This document shows positions 6,418-7,080 of a DNA stretch of 7,080 nucleotides, piece by piece. The DNA lies in the NCBI GenBank assembly GCA_937138955.1, contig CAKZPJ010000311.1, positions 1-7,080 of the forward strand. Reading direction: 5' to 3'. Position numbers and translations under genes: made by a program. Every line of letters starts with the position of its first letter. The first letter of the stretch is position 1. The DNA is from an uncultured Flammeovirgaceae bacterium. Lineage in GTDB: Bacteria; Bacteroidota; Bacteroidia; Cytophagales; Cyclobacteriaceae. The notes below the pieces were generated by a model. The model was not told where the DNA came from. It did not search any database and was given only the letters and a program-made list of their open reading frames with translations.

Positions 6418-7080
6418 TCATTTCTGTTTCAGGTCTCGATTGTTCAGTTGCTGGTCAGCCACTTGTTGGTAATTTCCTCGTTGTTGAGTATTGGATAGCA
6501 TCATGTACAGCGATAATAAGCCACTATCTTCGTGGGAGGTGAGTAATAGCCGACCATCAGTGGAGAAATCCAGATATTCGGTACGCGGAGCTGGTAATTC
6601 ATAAACTAATTTGCCATCGTTTAATCGGTAAAAGGAAATTTTAAGCTGATGCCCACCCGTGGCTAGATACTGACCATCGCCAGTAAAAGCTACAGCCTCT
6701 ACTCGCAGAGGTTCTTTAAAAGCGTGAACAAGCTCAGTTGTTTCAAAATTGAAAACCCGAGCCGTGCTATCGAAGCTACCGGTAGCAATCATGGTTTCGT
6801 CGGGAGATATTCTGACGGATTTAACCGAAGCGGTGTGATCTCCGTAGTTGCGAGTTACTTTCTGTTGAGCTACGTCAATCAGTTTGGCAAAGCCCGTGTA
6901 AATAGTATTTCCCGTTTCAAGGTCGGGGGTCTGAATATTTCCTCCTACCAGTAGAAGGGAATCGTTTTTGGTAAAGTGAAGGGAGTTGATGGTGGAACCC
7001 GTATTTATTTTACCCAGCATTTCGTAACTACTAGCATCCCATAGAAAAGCATCGCCAGCTTCCGAACCGGTAGCCAATAT
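6418..7080 (-). CDS. WD40-repeat beta-propeller protein; N-terminal part outside the window
   Basis: The frame is open at the right edge, so only the last 220 residues are seen and the true start lies beyond 7080. At least four propeller blades can be read, counting from the TTG codon at 7077 as 1: the end of one at 1-22 (ATGSEAGDAFLWD), then about 26-78, 80-120 (DHTASVKSVRISPDE...IATGSFDSTARVF), 124-161 (VEAVAFTGDGQYLATGG) and 165-193 (YLDFSTDGRLLLTS). The repeated 'SPDG..-ATGS-D' pattern is typical of WD40 repeats, which form protein-binding platforms without catalysis. The tail after residue 194 is polar and rich in Gln and Asn. Whether the missing part carries a signal peptide, a caspase-like or kinase domain, or only more blades cannot be told from here. 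Confidence 0.88.
   Translation of the reverse strand: MLATGSEAGDAFLWDASSYEMLGKINTGSTINSLHFTKNDSLLLVGGNIQTPDLETGNTIYTGFAKLIDVAQQKVTRNYGDHTASVKSVRISPDETMIATGSFDSTARVFNFETTELVHAFKEPLRVEAVAFTGDGQYLATGGHQLKISFYRLNDGKLVYELPAPRTEYLDFSTDGRLLLTSHEDSGLLSLYMMLSNTQQRGNYQQVADQQLNNRDLKQK

Noticed and set aside
7075..7077. TTG at 7077 as a real start of the WD40 gene
   Set aside because: The frame stays open to the window edge and the codon falls inside a propeller blade, so the gene clearly begins further upstream.

Overview
This window comes from a member of the Bacteroidota, most likely a Cytophagales-type marine or aquatic organism. The clues are a secreted lipoprotein sulfatase, weak or absent Shine-Dalgarno sequences, a TAnnTTTG-type promoter -7 box, AT-rich spacers and degenerate 7-bp repeats between genes. 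The assignment is inferred from style and gene content; no marker gene here proves it. All six genes lie on the minus strand, so in transcription order the window reads from right to left. The genes at both edges are cut.

From right to left: (1) the C-terminal part of a WD40-repeat beta-propeller protein (7080 to 6418, 5' end outside the window); (2) a 200-residue HD-superfamily metal-dependent hydrolase of the COG2316 type (6359 to 5757); (3) a SufS-type cysteine desulfurase starting at GTG (5629 to 4400); (4) a SufU-type zinc sulfur acceptor (4403 to 3981) joined to sufS by an ATGA overlap; (5) a 743-residue protein with five membrane segments followed by an alpha/beta-hydrolase domain with a Ser-Asp-His triad (3819 to 1588); (6) a type I sulfatase lipoprotein with an intact formylglycine motif (1394 to the left edge, C-terminus missing).

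The one clear functional unit is sufS-sufU, which supplies persulfide sulfur for Fe-S cluster assembly. The SufS carries the HPHD histidine expected of a desulfurase that works with SufU. No sufBCD scaffold gene is in view. The hydrolase and the sulfatase are each preceded by spacers of about 160-190 bp and are probably separate transcription units. The remaining genes look like unrelated neighbours on one strand.

No stretch longer than 300 bases lacks a gene. The spacers are the least ordinary part: the HD gene is flanked on both sides by short degenerate heptanucleotide arrays, one of which contains its stop codon, and the sulfatase gene is preceded by a perfect 7-bp inverted repeat. I found no RNA genes, CRISPR array, insertion sequence or convincing terminator, and no evidence for a wholly new multi-gene system.
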